64,000 nt of DNA, taken from the NCBI RefSeq assembly GCF_036417845.1, contig NC_089978.1, positions 128,060,183 through 128,124,182 of the forward strand, read 5' to 3'. Shown piece by piece: positions 51,601-62,423 of the stretch; position 1 is the first letter of the stretch, and each line of letters opens with the position of its first letter. Under the pieces are notes generated by a model that saw only the letters and a list, made by a program, of their open reading frames with translations, had not been told where the DNA came from and made no database searches. The position numbers and the translations under genes are program-made. This DNA is from Apteryx mantelli. Lineage: Eukaryota > Chordata > Aves > Apterygiformes > Apterygidae.

Positions 51601-53994
51601 TAAAGTGCATGCTGTGAGTGTGCCCAGGATTGAGGCCTTGGATTTGTACAAGAGTGTGCAGAAATGGTGTGCAACCCTCATGAAGTGCCTTTTGCCCATT
51701 GCATAGCCTGCACATGCTAAACTTTGCAGTTACGGGAGGCTGGGTCTTGCTGGATGCTGCCAACCTAACAGGACTTTTCTGTGTATTTATACAAAAGTAC
51801 AGATGCAGGAGGAGAGAGTTTCCCAGTGATCCTTAAAGAAATGTTCATGAAGTCAGGAGCTCCTGCAACTCAACTTCCACAAGTGTCACTAGCTCTTGCA
51901 ATGAGAGTGAGAATGTGCTCAGAGGAAGGACATGGCCCTGGGTGGCCGTTCACTGTGCAATTGGCAAGTGATTGTTCAGATATTCTCCAGCCGCCTTCTC
52001 CACACTCCCTCTCGTTGTTCTTAGGAATTAATGATGTGGGTAAGTGTACTCTCAGTCTCTTCTTCTAGTTCAACATCACTATGAAATAACAAAGCCCTGC
52101 CTTAATTCACAGTGCCTGTTTTATTTTGGATGACCCTGTTCCTTGGGTAGAAGGCAAGGAGGGAAGTATTAACTGTCGCTGTTACATGTGCCCTAAACTA
52201 ACTGTGTTTTTTTCTTCAGCAGGCTAGATCTGCTGAGTCCTGGCCTGTCGATAATGCCAGACATGGTATCCACTGGTAGACTGCCTGGTGAGTAGACTTC
52301 ATGCTTTAGTGACAACACCACATGCCTGCACATAATTCCCACGGTGCTGGCCTTTGTAGGGCAATGTACCTATGCCATAAGTTGCATCCCAGGACATCCC
52401 AGAGGGAGATTCAGTTCAATTCCCAAGTGGCCAGTGCAGACCTGACTGCCCAGCAACTAAGAGAAACTGTCTAGTTGGCTACAAAGGAAATTGTGCTGAA
52501 GTCTAGAAGTTAAAGATAGGTGGGTTTTCCTCCTGCAGAGCTCTTCTATTTATTGGCCTGGTTGTAATCACAGCCTTCTTGACTTGCAATTGATACTTCT
52601 CTCGCTATATGGTAGATGTAGGACTTTGGTATCAGACGCTTCTGCCTGTTTGCTTTTGCTACCACCCTCTAACAACAGGTCTTTTTAAAAAACAGCTTTG
52701 ACCAGACACTAAGGAGGAAAGGGAGATGCCATTTATTCTCTTCTGCTCTAGTTGGTCAGCCATTTTTCATCACATGAATGTCATTGAGAGTTGAGTCTCC
52801 TAACCTAGGATGCAAATCCATGCGGCACACATGGCTGTCTTTGATCATGCACAGCATTTCTTGCAGCCTTCAGCAAACTGGACACTCACACTTAAACATA
52901 CACAGCCTTCTAGGCATGCAGACTCTCTATACATCCCTCATGATACTTGTCCTCTTTCTAATCCATAAGCCTACACAGCTTTGAGAAATCTGGATGTATG
53001 CCTAAAGCTACAGGAGTCAAGCTTAGCCACTGCCATTAATGGTGGAATGGCCTGGAGGGCATCTGGCCTGTGTGGCCCCAGCAGGCTAAGTCTGATGGCC
53101 CAACAAAACAGGTCTCTGTGCTGGTTGCTCCAGGGGCTGGTTCTGGATAGGAGCTGTGGATTGCTTGAACAGAGTTGACTGTGCAGAGTATCCAGTCCAG
53201 GGACAAGTGCCACATTACGACTTGTTCCCTGACTGCTAGTTTAATGGCTTAGAGAGAGGGTTATGGTGGCCTGACTACCTCTTCTTGAGATCCAGGAAGA
53301 GCGTGCATGTTGGTTAGTTGAACTGCAATTTCAGGCAAGGTCATTCACCAGTGACCTCCAGAACATGCATCTGCTATGAGATACCAAGAAAGGACTAGCC
53401 TATATGTATTCATCTAGCTTCCCAGACAAAAAAGAAAAAAAGGAGGACTTGAAGTTGAGAGGACATGTCAGTAACTTAAAGGTAAGAAAATATGTGCAAT
53501 ATGGTATTGGAACTAAATAGGAAATTCAGAGTTAAAATAAATCCAAGTATGATATGGAGACACGCAGGTAGGATGCACATGTATCTTTAACTGTCCTGTA
53601 ATGATACCGTGGGATCAAGGTTCGTTAGATAAGTGTGATCATGGAATAGATTAAACTGATAGTTCTAATGGCACATTAAAATACCTTTTTACTTTTTTTT
53701 TCTGTTTTCCTGCGAGGTAGCAGCACCATTCAGGAAGGATAAGACCCGAGGCAGGAGTTTGGTTCCTGGGGCAGGATGCTGTGGCCCTTGGGTGCCGGCT
53801 GCAAGGTCGGGACACAGCCTCCTCCAGCTCGCCCCTGGCTGGGACACACGGTAATGCAGTGCATCGCCCACTCTCAGCGTGTCAGTGCCCCCCTAGCAGA
53901 CAGGGAGAGTGATACTAGCCTTGCTGTAAAGCACTTCCAGGGCTGCATGGGGTTATATGGGCCCCTCGCAGCCCCCAGGTGCCCGGCAGTGGCT

Positions 53995-54009
53995 CCCCCC
54001 CCCCCCCCC
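53995..54009 (+). repeat. Poly-C tract, C15
   Basis: Fifteen consecutive C in rising GC sequence ahead of the CpG island. Length may be uncertain in an assembly. Confidence 0.85.
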
Positions 54010-54640
54010 AGCACTGGCCCTGCCTCTCCCTCCCCCTCCAGACAGGTGTTTTCAGTGCAAACATGCCAGGAGGTGGCTGGGAAGGGAGCGCTGTTTGCAT
54101 TAAATATTCAGCAGCCATGTTACACGTGAGGGAGCTGAGCAGAGCAGAGCGGGGACTAGGGGCCAGGCCGGCCCGTGCCGGGGAGGAGGACAAGGGCAGA
54201 GGGACAGCGATGCTGAGCACCTGGCCGAAATGGCCCTGCTGCGGCATGGCCAGCTTGGCAGCCTGGCCTCTGCAGGGCCCGCGCCAGCTGCAACAAAGCC
54301 CAGAGCAGGGGGGTTAAAATAGCACGCTGGGCCTCCCTGGCCTGGTCCCCGCCAGCTGGATAACGTCCCCGGCAGCTCGATGGCCGCAACCGCCTGCACT
54401 GGGAGGGGAGGGGGCTGGCAGCGTGCAGCACCAGGGTGCCTGCAGCAGGTGTAGGGAGCAGGAGGGGTGACCGGGCACGCCAGAGGGACTCGGGCCTGTT
54501 GGTGGGGCTGGGGCAGCCCTGGGGGGGAGCCACAGCTGGGGGAAAGTGTGGGGCCCCTGGGGGCGGCTGCCCGCTGGGGGAAACGGCCAGTGTGCAGCAA
54601 GGGGGTGGTGAGGAGATGCACCCTCACTGCTGGCCCGCAT

Positions 54641-54925
54641 GCATGCACACACACACACACATACACATGCATAGACGTGCACACACACACACACATAGAC
54701 ATACACATATGCACAGACATGCATGCACACACACACATGCATGCAAGCGTGTGAACCCCCACACACGCACATGCATGCAGAGGCACACCCCCATGCAGGC
54801 ACATACACAGGCATGCCCGCGTGTGGAAACGCACAGGCACATGCATGCACGCAGGGGCACACCCGCATGCACCCACACGCACACCCACGCGTGCACACCC
54901 ACGCACTCACAGAGGCGCACACGTG
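54641..54925. repeat. Imperfect (CA)n / alternating purine-pyrimidine tract
   Basis: About 285 bp dominated by CA dinucleotides interspersed with TG, GC, CG and AT steps (for example 'gcatgcacacacacacacac' and 'gcatgcaagcgtgtg'), so purine and pyrimidine alternate through much of it. It lies about 310-600 bp upstream of the predicted ATP1B1 start and abuts the CpG island. It generates long spurious His/Thr-rich or Cys/Val-rich translations. It ends near an E-box (CACGTG, 54920-54925). Confidence 0.9.
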
Positions 54926-55141
54926 CCCTAGCCACCCGGCGCCGGCCCCCGCCGCGCTGCAGGGCAGAGCTCGGGTGCGTGCCGGGGAGGGGCGGGGCGG
55001 CCCTGCCCTGCCTTGCCCGGCCCGGCCCCCGGTACCGGCGGCGGCGCCGCAGCCCCCCGCCCCCCCGGCGCCGCTCCCGCGGCCGCCGAGCCCCAAGCAG
55101 GGGCCCGCCCCCCGCTCGGCCCCGCCCCCTCCGCGCGTACG

Positions 55142-55240
55142 CCCCGCCCCCGGGGCGCTCCCCCGGCAATGATTGGCGGCGGCGGCGGGGGGCGGAGCCG
55201 GCGGTGTATATGAAGGGACGGCGGCGGGCGGGGTAGCGCT
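55142..55240 (+). promoter_or_regulatory. ATP1B1: ATP1B1 core promoter
   Basis: In order: a GC box (ccccgcccc, 55142-55150), an inverted CCAAT box (ATTGG, 55172-55176), a further GC box (ggggcgg, about 55188-55195) and a TATA-like TATATGAA (55207-55214). Spacing predicts transcription starting near 55235-55242, which gives a 5' leader of roughly 215-220 bases. Between that start and 55456 there is no upstream ATG, so ribosomes would meet the ATP1B1 start codon first. Promoter motifs are seen directly; the start site is inferred. Confidence 0.6.
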
Positions 55241-55455
55241 GTTGCTCTGTGCCCCGTGGGTGCTGGTCTGCTCCCGCCGCCACCCCGCACCCCCGCCCGA
55301 CTCGACCCGTCCAGGGCCGCCTCGCCTCGCCGCGCGGGCGGGCGCCCCCCCCCCCACGACCTCTCCGGTGCCGCGGGGCGTCGAGCCCCGCCGGGGCCTG
55401 CCCGCGCCGCCCGCCGAGGGCCGACCGACGCCCGCCCGCTGCCCGCCCGCCCGCC

Positions 55456-55555
55456 ATGGCCCGCGGGAAGGCCAAGGACGGCGACGGCAACTGGAAGAAG
55501 TTCATCTGGAATTCGGAGAAGAAGGAGCTGCTGGGCCGCACCGGGGGCAGCTGGT
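55456..55555 (+). CDS. ATP1B1: ATP1B1 coding exon 1: Na+/K+-ATPase beta-1 subunit, cytoplasmic N-terminus
   Basis: The ATG sits in a strong Kozak context (ccgccATGg) and is the first ATG downstream of the predicted start. Translation begins [20 protein letters not shown] and continues [13 protein letters not shown], which I recognise as the conserved N-terminus of vertebrate beta-1. Chicken differs, as I recall, mainly at residue 7. These 33 residues form the short cytoplasmic tail. The FIWNSEKKE(L/F)LGRTGGSW block is conserved across beta-1 proteins. The exon ends with one base of codon 34 at T|GTGAGT, a consensus donor, and joins exon 2 to make Phe34. Base composition is very GC-rich because the exon lies in the CpG island. 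Confidence 0.97.
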
Positions 55556-58140
55556 GTGAGTGCGGGGCGGGACGCAGGCCGGGGGCGGTGAGCGCTGCGG
55601 CACAGCCCCACCGCTTAACCCTCCCCACCCCCCCCCGCGAGCTGCGGCCGTTGGGCGGGAGGGGGGGGCGGTAACGGCCCTGCTGCCGCAGCCGGCGCGC
55701 GGCGCGAGCCGTTGGCGCCGGCGCAGCCCGCGGGGGGCCGTGAGGCGGCGGCGGGGCGAGCCCAGGTGGGGCGGTGGCGCCGGTGCCCTTGGCGGGGCGC
55801 CGCGTCCTTGGGTCTCCTTGGCGGCGGGCGGCTCCGGCCGCGCATCGCGGCGGGGGGGGACGCGAGGCTGCCGACTTCTCTTTTTCCTTTTCTTTTTTTT
55901 TTTTGGTCTGGTCCTCGAAAAAGAGGAAGCGGAGCTAATTTTACCTCGGTGCGAGGGAGCAATTGGCTTTTATAGCCCATGAGACAAGGAAATGCATGTG
56001 CCGCAATGATTGAATGCTCACGATATATTTGTTAGGCGCTGTGCAAATAGCCCTTAGAGACTAAGAGGCTTTTAATGTTTTCTTTAAGCAAATAGCTGGT
56101 TTTCCAGCTGCTGCCAACCCCAGCTGTGTGCTGCCCTTGCGATGTTGAATTTGGGCCCTGTTGTGACAGAGTGGGCAGAGGTGCTGCATCCGGAGCCACC
56201 AGCTTTAGCAGTGGTGGGCAGACTAGGACAGACTTTGCTGTATCTTTAAGTGAGCAGAATTGGGTTGTGGGTGCACATGAATAGGTATTTTCTGCTCTTG
56301 AGGTGCCAGGCAGCTGCGCAGCGCTTGAGGTGTGGGGGAGACCAGGTCCTCTCCCAGCGCACGGGTGCACCTGACCGTCTGGGACTGCCTGCGACTTGCG
56401 GACCTGAGCTGCAGGCTGAGGACCCCATTCCTCTGTTATAAGCCTACCTGTTGCAGGAAGCATTTTCTCATCCAACCCTGTCCTGCCTGGTCTCTAGATC
56501 GGTCGGCTGTACATTCTCTGAAACCTGGGAGTGCCTCTGACCTTTGAGGTGTCTGTGACATTAAGAGCATTCTGGTGGGGAGACTGATTAAATAAGCTAC
56601 CTCCCAGCATTTGCCTTTTGATTTTACAAAACTCAAAGGTGTTATGCTGCAGACAACAGCATTAATGTTTGGTTTGTTAAAACAGCACCTCCTATGACCA
56701 TGCTCTGGAAAAATTTCCGAATGTCTCTGACGTCACAGCCATTTGCTTTACGCTGCTTGGATACCAAAGAGTGCTTTTAACTCCTGGAGCACCGCATTAT
56801 GACACTAAGCTGAACTCGTGAACTCTACTTCCCCTACCTCTGGTGCCCAGGAGGAAGAAAAGAGGATGGAGTGCCTTTCTTGCTGCTGTCCCTCTGCCTT
56901 TATGTCGCTGGTTGTCCCCTCCTGCTCATGTTTCTTTCATAGATGTGAAATGAAACCAACTAGAACTGACTGCCTTAATCAGACGGCTTCTCTGCTAATG
57001 AAGCATTTTTATGATGGCTTGTGGAGGGAGGAATACTTTTGCCTATTGCTTTTTTTTCCCCTCCTCCCTTGTATCTGTTCCAGTCCTTCAAATATATCTC
57101 TCATTTTAGGTTTACAGTTAGATTAGGACACTCTGAGATCAAGCAGGATTTTTTCAAGTACTCTTTGGCCTCTACTCTGGCCTGCTTGTTCCTGTTGCCT
57201 GATTAGCATACAGTTGCTTGGCATGGACTGGCTTATCCTTCCTGTAGGCTGCCTGGTGATGCCTAGTACGGCATGTTACTATGCAGTTAATCAGTTGAGA
57301 TAATCCTTGTAAACTGGTAACTGATATTCAGATTCTGAGAAGTGCTGTGTTTCCAGGCCCCCCCCTCCCCCTGCTAAGATTATTCTAGGCATCTCCCTTT
57401 AGACCAAAACTAAATCTAATCTTTCATTATTACATAATTCACTATTTTTAATTTGAATGAGTACTGCTGGAGTGCTGTTGTAAACGAGCACTAGTAAATG
57501 TGTGGTAATGTGACAAGTCTAGGTACTTTCCTACATTTGAGATAAAGTATTAGAGCTTATTTGGGGCCCAGTTCTCTTACCTCAATTAAAGACAACAGGA
57601 GCAGTCTGAATTGCTAGAGCAGATTGGACTTTACAGTCACTTGTGAACCTGAATCTAACAGTTATGGTATATTCCTCTGGAAACAGCTTTGAGGCCCAGT
57701 GCTGTGTGGAATAGGTGTCCTTTGGAGCAGACCCATAGTATGCCTGGCCAGTGCTAGGCACTCGCTTCACTGACAGTGTCACCTGTAATGCTGTGTGGTG
57801 GTAGTGCTGGGTCAGCTGAGGGGTGGGTTTCTTTGAAAATATGGAAGAACGTGTTTTAATCTTCAGTCCTGATTCATGGGTTTCTGGATGTTCAGAGGCT
57901 TTTTTTACCTTGCCTGCCCCATGCCCAGAACAACTGGAGTGTGACTTAAATTTTCTGGCTGTGTGCATCATAGGCATGATCTCACTGTTAAACACATGCC
58001 TCTGCAGTAGGGCTTGCCATCTGATTTCATTGTGCTGGGCTCTTCCTTGCAAGTGGTGAAGGTTGAAGTTTTGTCCAGAAACATGTGGCTGCCCTGAGGG
58101 CTCAATTTGATTTCATCTTTCCATTTGTGCTCTCTTGCAG
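55556..58140 (+). other. ATP1B1: ATP1B1 intron 1
   Basis: Runs from GTGAGT to a pyrimidine-rich acceptor ending ctctcttgcag, 2585 bp. The first 300 bases belong to the CpG island. A sequence near 56010-56075 ('ttgttaggcgctgtgcaaat') resembles the reversed end of a MIR-type SINE. About 57555-57600 recalls a sauropsid repeat with 'ggggcccagttctcttacct'. Both assignments are weak. The open frames inside are not coding. Confidence 0.85.
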
Positions 58141-58269
58141 TTAAAATCCTCCTCTTCTATGTGATCTTCTACGGTTGCCTGGCAGGTATATTCATTGGGA
58201 CCATCCAAGTGATGTTGCTCACCGTCAGTGAATTTGAACCCAAATATCAGGATCGAGTGGCGCCTCCAG
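58141..58269 (+). CDS. ATP1B1: ATP1B1 coding exon 2: transmembrane helix and start of ectodomain
   Basis: The exon is 129 bp, the length I recall for exon 2 in mammals, with acceptor ttgcag| and donor CAG|GTAACT. Completing Phe34, it encodes [20 protein letters not shown] (residues 34-53), then [20 protein letters not shown] and APP, ending one base into codon 77. Residues about 36-62 form the single transmembrane helix, entered from the cytoplasm (type II). Visible features are Tyr40 and Tyr44, known in the family as part of alpha-subunit contacts, a Gly45/Gly49/Gly53 glycine ladder, and Cys46, the membrane-embedded cysteine reported as redox-modified in mammals. The remainder begins the extracellular stalk. 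Confidence 0.97.
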
Positions 58270-58613
58270 GTAACTAAATAGGAGGCCCATGTTTGACTTG
58301 GTGCAAGCTGTTCTGGGGAGGCGTTTTGGTTACTCACCTCAAGAAGGAGGATGAAATAAGCATTTCATTGCAGCAACACATTTGTAGGGGGTGGGCATGT
58401 TCTCAGCCTTCTGTGTTAAAAAGCACCGGGGCTTGAAGGCAATCCTGCTCGAATTAGAAGTTGCATCACATGAAACATTCCTCCTGACTAAGAGGAACTT
58501 AAACCTGCATTGCTGCTCTCTGCTTCCCTTCCCTAAACCAAAGCAATGGATTGAGGCTCAGAGGCTTTACTTAGGCATGAACTTTACGAAGTTGTATTTT
58601 TCTTTCTTTGTAG

Positions 58614-58631
58614 CCACTGTGTTCCCAATGG
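58614..58631 (+). other. ATP1B1: Possible 18-nt in-frame microexon of ATP1B1
   Basis: A pyrimidine tract ending 'tttttctttctttgtag' is followed after 18 bases (ccactgtgttcccaatgg) by GTAAGTGAG, a full-consensus donor. Exon 2 ends one base into codon 77. Inserting 18 bases keeps the frame and creates no stop: PP-ATVFPM-G would replace PP-G. The segment lies 344 bp into intron 2. It could equally be a chance pair of splice-like signals. I know of no described isoform of this kind, and expression is unverified. Confidence 0.3.
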
Positions 58632-60614
58632 GTAAGTGAGAGGACTATGGTAAATGCTAGCCTCATCTGTAAAACCTGAGGGACAGGAGAAGAAAGGGGA
58701 CAGTATGAATTCTGGATGTGTTAATTAAGTTATATTGCTTAACACTGAACTATATTGTGTGATCTAGAAGAAATAGCATTTACTAGTGGGTATTTCACTT
58801 GAATGTGTAATGGGGGCTTGGGGGGTCGTCTGGTAGCCTCTGATGCACAACTTGTCTCTATTAGATGAAAGTCTCTGCTTAAAATGATCACTTAAGTAAT
58901 GTCTGTAGCCAGTCTGCCTTGGGTAGGGGCAGATGGAGCAGCTAGCCATTGCCACAGGCTCCCAGCTCTGCCTGCCAGGCTCTGCTGCACTGTCTGATTT
59001 GTCTGATTCCCTCTGCAGCCAGCGGCTGCTCACACAGAGCATGTGTGGGGGAGCTGCGCAACTGCGGCTTTCCCACATTACAAATGACCTTGAGGCTGCT
59101 TGGCACTGGGGATGGTAAGGATCTGTCTCCAGTTGCTCTGTAAAACAGTTCAGAAGCTTTTAATAACAGTGGTATTTAAGTGACAATTGTGAGGCTGATG
59201 GCTTGTAGCCACAGAAATTGGCTGTGGTGTCATACAGTGTCTTACGGCCCTGCTGCTGACAATGCTACACTATGATTATTCCCTGCTGTAGCAACACAGG
59301 GAATCTTACCTTTACCAAATGGTGTTATTTCTCAGCATAGAATCATCTTTTTCAGATAAGTGCTTTTCCACCAGCACTACTTAAATGTGAAACAGACTGG
59401 CACTGCTGTGCTTGTGTGGCGTTTCTTAAATGTATGAACATGGCTGGGGTAAATGTCATCTTCAGCACTGAAAGTGGCTGTTGCCACCTCTACACTGGGC
59501 TCTGACACTTGCAGGAGAAACTAAATTGTCATTGATACTGACCAGAGCAGTTAGCTGCATCTGAACCACCAACATGACTAATGGTGCAGTAGCTTTTTTA
59601 AAATGTTTTTCCCCAGCTGAAGCCCAGTGGTCTCACCAGATGTGAAATAATTAGAGAAGGAAGCCCATGGATCTTGGGTCCTGTCCAGACAGACCTTGCT
59701 GTTTAGCCTGATGTTGCATAATTAATCATTGTAGGTAAACAGTCAGCTTTGTGTGATAACAGTGTGCAAGTCTAATTTCAAAGCAATTCTGAAGTAAAAT
59801 TTCTGTAAAAGACTTAAGCCTGCAGAAGATACTTAGTCATCTCTTAATTGCATATTGCACTAGTTTTGTTTTAAAAATATTGGAACTGGATTTCAAGGTG
59901 TTTTAGCATGTACTACAGAAATCAAAATGGAGGAAGAACGAAAAGGTTGTCAAGGATCTTTTGAATTCGGAACAGGCTTTTGGGGCGTGCAATGACATTA
60001 GCAGAACAAAATCCAGCTCCTTGAATATATTGCAGTGGGCTGCCCAATAAACAAGGGTTTTAAACTGAGCTGTAACAATAGCACTTGCATGTGTGTACAC
60101 CTTAAATGAAATTGTTACTTGGTAACAGCACAGGGTCTTTGCAGGACCTCATGCAATGACTGTTCCTACAGATGAGGACAAATTAGGGGTAAGATGTGGA
60201 GCTTGCCTCTTAACATTGGGTCTGTTCCTCATCCTGTAGCACAGCAGCCGTGTCAGATGATGATGCATTAAAAGTAGCCTTTTAATATAAGCTTTCATCA
60301 AGACTGAGATTAACATTGTAGGGAGTTGCTGTACTGACAATTTTGTGAGGTCAGCAATCCCTATATTCCCCTCCTGTGGAGCGGTTTGCCCTGTGCTGCA
60401 AGCAAAACTGCACTTCCGGCCAGGAATGCGTGTGCAGGCTTGTTAGCTCTTGCATTGAGCGAGTATCTAATTTTCCATGAACTGGAACCCCTGCAGACCA
60501 TGAACTACATAAAATAGAGCATCAAGGAAATTCTAATTCCTCTTCTCGTGAGAGTTGCAAGATAACCACTTCACAATCTGAACAAGCTAAATAAGTATAT
60601 TGGCAGCTTGATAG

Positions 60615-60706
60615 GATCCCAGGTTTTCTAGAAACACCTGTCTTTTGTTCCAGTTCTAGTGTTCTGTTCCTCTTGGGCAAGTCACTTCTGCATCAACTGA
60701 AAATGG
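60615..60706 (+). repeat. MIR-type SINE fragment in intron 2
   Basis: 'cccaggttttctagaaacac' (about 60618) then 'ttccagttctagtgttctgt' and 'tcctcttgggcaagtcactt' with 'aactgaaaatgg' follow the MIR order (cctgggttcgaatcccggctctgcc...cttgggcaagtcactta...tgtaaaatgg). Confidence 0.5.
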
Positions 60707-62375
60707 TCAGCAAAGTGGGGGAACTAAACTGAGACTTGCGGGAGAATGTTGTGGGGTTCCTATAATATACTTGTTCTGAGACACTTTAACAGCATCAGAA
60801 GCTACAGGACACTTGATTGAGTGCTGCTGACATGGGTATAACACTGAAAGCCATAAAGGGCTGTTTTTGTAGCCAAATGTCATTAATATGCTAATTGGTT
60901 CCTGCACTGAACACAACAGGAATGTTGTGCACAGCTTGAGGGCAAGCTGAGTTTTGTACCTTTCCATGGTATGCTTTTTTCTTTTTTCCTTTGTCTTGTG
61001 GTGGGGGAAGTGCAGTTTACCTCATTTTCCAGCCTTTACCATTGCGACAGCCCCTGCTCCTAGTACAGTTCCATGTGTGCTGCAGGCTCAAACTCTGCTT
61101 TAAGCACAGGACTTGCCCTGCCATTAGAGAGGGATGAGGATATTGCCTCTCAGTGTACTAAGTGATTTGAAAAAACCCCACCCCTGACCTAAATTGGGCT
61201 GTGTATTTCTGCCATCTTGTGGTGTTCATCCTGTCAAATGCAGTATAACTTCACTATAGCTGGTGTAGGGGTGAGAGAGCTCACTACTTCACAAGGCTTT
61301 TCTTAAGTGGTGGCTGCAAAGGAGAATTCCTGCTCAAGCCAGGGGATTTCAAATGCCCATGCTCTCAATGCTGATTTGCATTGCTGTGCCTGTGCTATGT
61401 GTAATGGAAAAGGCCACTCTGGTGCATATTCCCCACTTAGCTTATTTAGCTCAGATAAATAAGCCATGCTTTTCTGCTTGTCTCTTGTCTTGGCACCCAA
61501 GTGTGCAAAATCTCTGAAGCCAAGCTCCAGAGATACTATCTGCCTTCCAACCATGCAAATTCAGTGCATCAGAAAATTTGCATCCCCCCTTTTATACTTT
61601 GGTTGGGAGGTAAAAGGTGACTAGAAGTCTGGAAGGATGCCATTTGGCATGGAGGCTTTTATCTCTTCTTGTTTAGTGGGCTTGGGGGTGTATGTGTAAG
61701 GAGGAATTGTACAGTGGTTGCTACCATTGTTGTCTGTCACCCCAGCAGTGTTTAGACTCTAAATGATTAAATAGTACTGGGAAATTAGCACTGCATTATA
61801 AAGCAGCAGTAGTTACTATGGACTTTATGCAATGGTTCCTAATAACGAGCCTGATCTCCCACTTTGAGTTTCCATCCCTTCACTCAGGACACTTATTTCT
61901 TCCCTCTGAAGTCTTGCTCCTGCAGCTTAGAATGATAAAGTCTATCTGGAAAACTTGGTTTTAAATGAAACTGAATAAACCTGACTGTAATGTGTGACAG
62001 TGTTTTGAAAGTGGAACCATAGCTCAAATTCAGTGACTTTCCACAGACTTTTTTAAGCTAGCTTGGTACATCCATAGAGTTAGAAAGCCATCACAAGGTG
62101 GTGCATGTGTATAGACTGAAGGCATCATTCATCACTTAGGTGAATAGTGTCAGTCAGTGAAAATGGGGGTGGGGAAGAGGGCTTGTTGCACTCCTGGCTA
62201 TGTAAGTACTTAAGGCTTCACTTCCCTCATAGAGCTTGCTCATGAGTGGCTTCTGCATGTGCATGAGTCCCCAAGAAGCTTATTCAGCCCTGTTTGTTAA
62301 CAAAACTTCAGACTCCCTTGTGTGTATACCAGCCCATGCTAGGTAGCAAAGGAATGACTCAGCTTTAAAATAGTT

Positions 62376-62423
62376 CCCCCCCCCCCCCCAACTACATGTT
62401 TTAGTTCTTCTTGGGGGGGGGGG
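62376..62423. repeat. C14 and G11 homopolymer tracts in inverted arrangement
   Basis: C14 at 62376-62389 and G11 at 62413-62423 (continuing as AGGGGGAG) are separated by 23 bases within ATP1B1 intron 2. The arms are complementary and could pair in RNA or extruded DNA. Each could also form G-quadruplex or i-motif structures. Tract lengths may be unreliable in an assembly. Confidence 0.85.

Larger units (their letters stand above)
50409..54640. other. Intergenic DNA upstream of the ATP1B1 promoter region
   Basis: No gene recognised. A short (GCA)n run lies at about 50797-50813. GC and CpG content rises from about 53.75 kb toward the promoter. Around 54500-54610 the plus strand is rich in GGG runs and could form G-quadruplexes. 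An E-box CACGTG lies at 54123-54128. Long minus-strand frames overlapping 54.1-55.6 kb arise from stop-poor GC-rich and CA-repeat sequence and are not called. Confidence 0.5.
54930..55880. promoter_or_regulatory. ATP1B1: CpG island spanning the ATP1B1 promoter and exon 1
   Basis: Nearly 1 kb of very GC-rich, CpG-dense sequence begins just after the CA tract and ends near 55880, where a T-rich run marks the return to ordinary intron composition. It covers the core promoter, the whole 5' leader, coding exon 1 and the first 300 bases of intron 1. This is the only full-sized CpG island in the window and fits the promoter of a widely expressed gene. Confidence 0.85.

Noticed and set aside
1..54600. 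Search for exons of DPT, the gene expected upstream from mammalian synteny
   Set aside because: No frame on the minus strand carries recognisable dermatopontin sequence, so its 5' end presumably lies further left.
54100..55628. Very long open frames on both strands (up to 347 codons), rich in His/Thr, Cys/Val, or Pro/Arg/Gly/Ala
   Set aside because: They run through the CA tract and CpG island, where stop codons are rare. They overlap one another in several frames and across the ATP1B1 promoter, and they show no domain.
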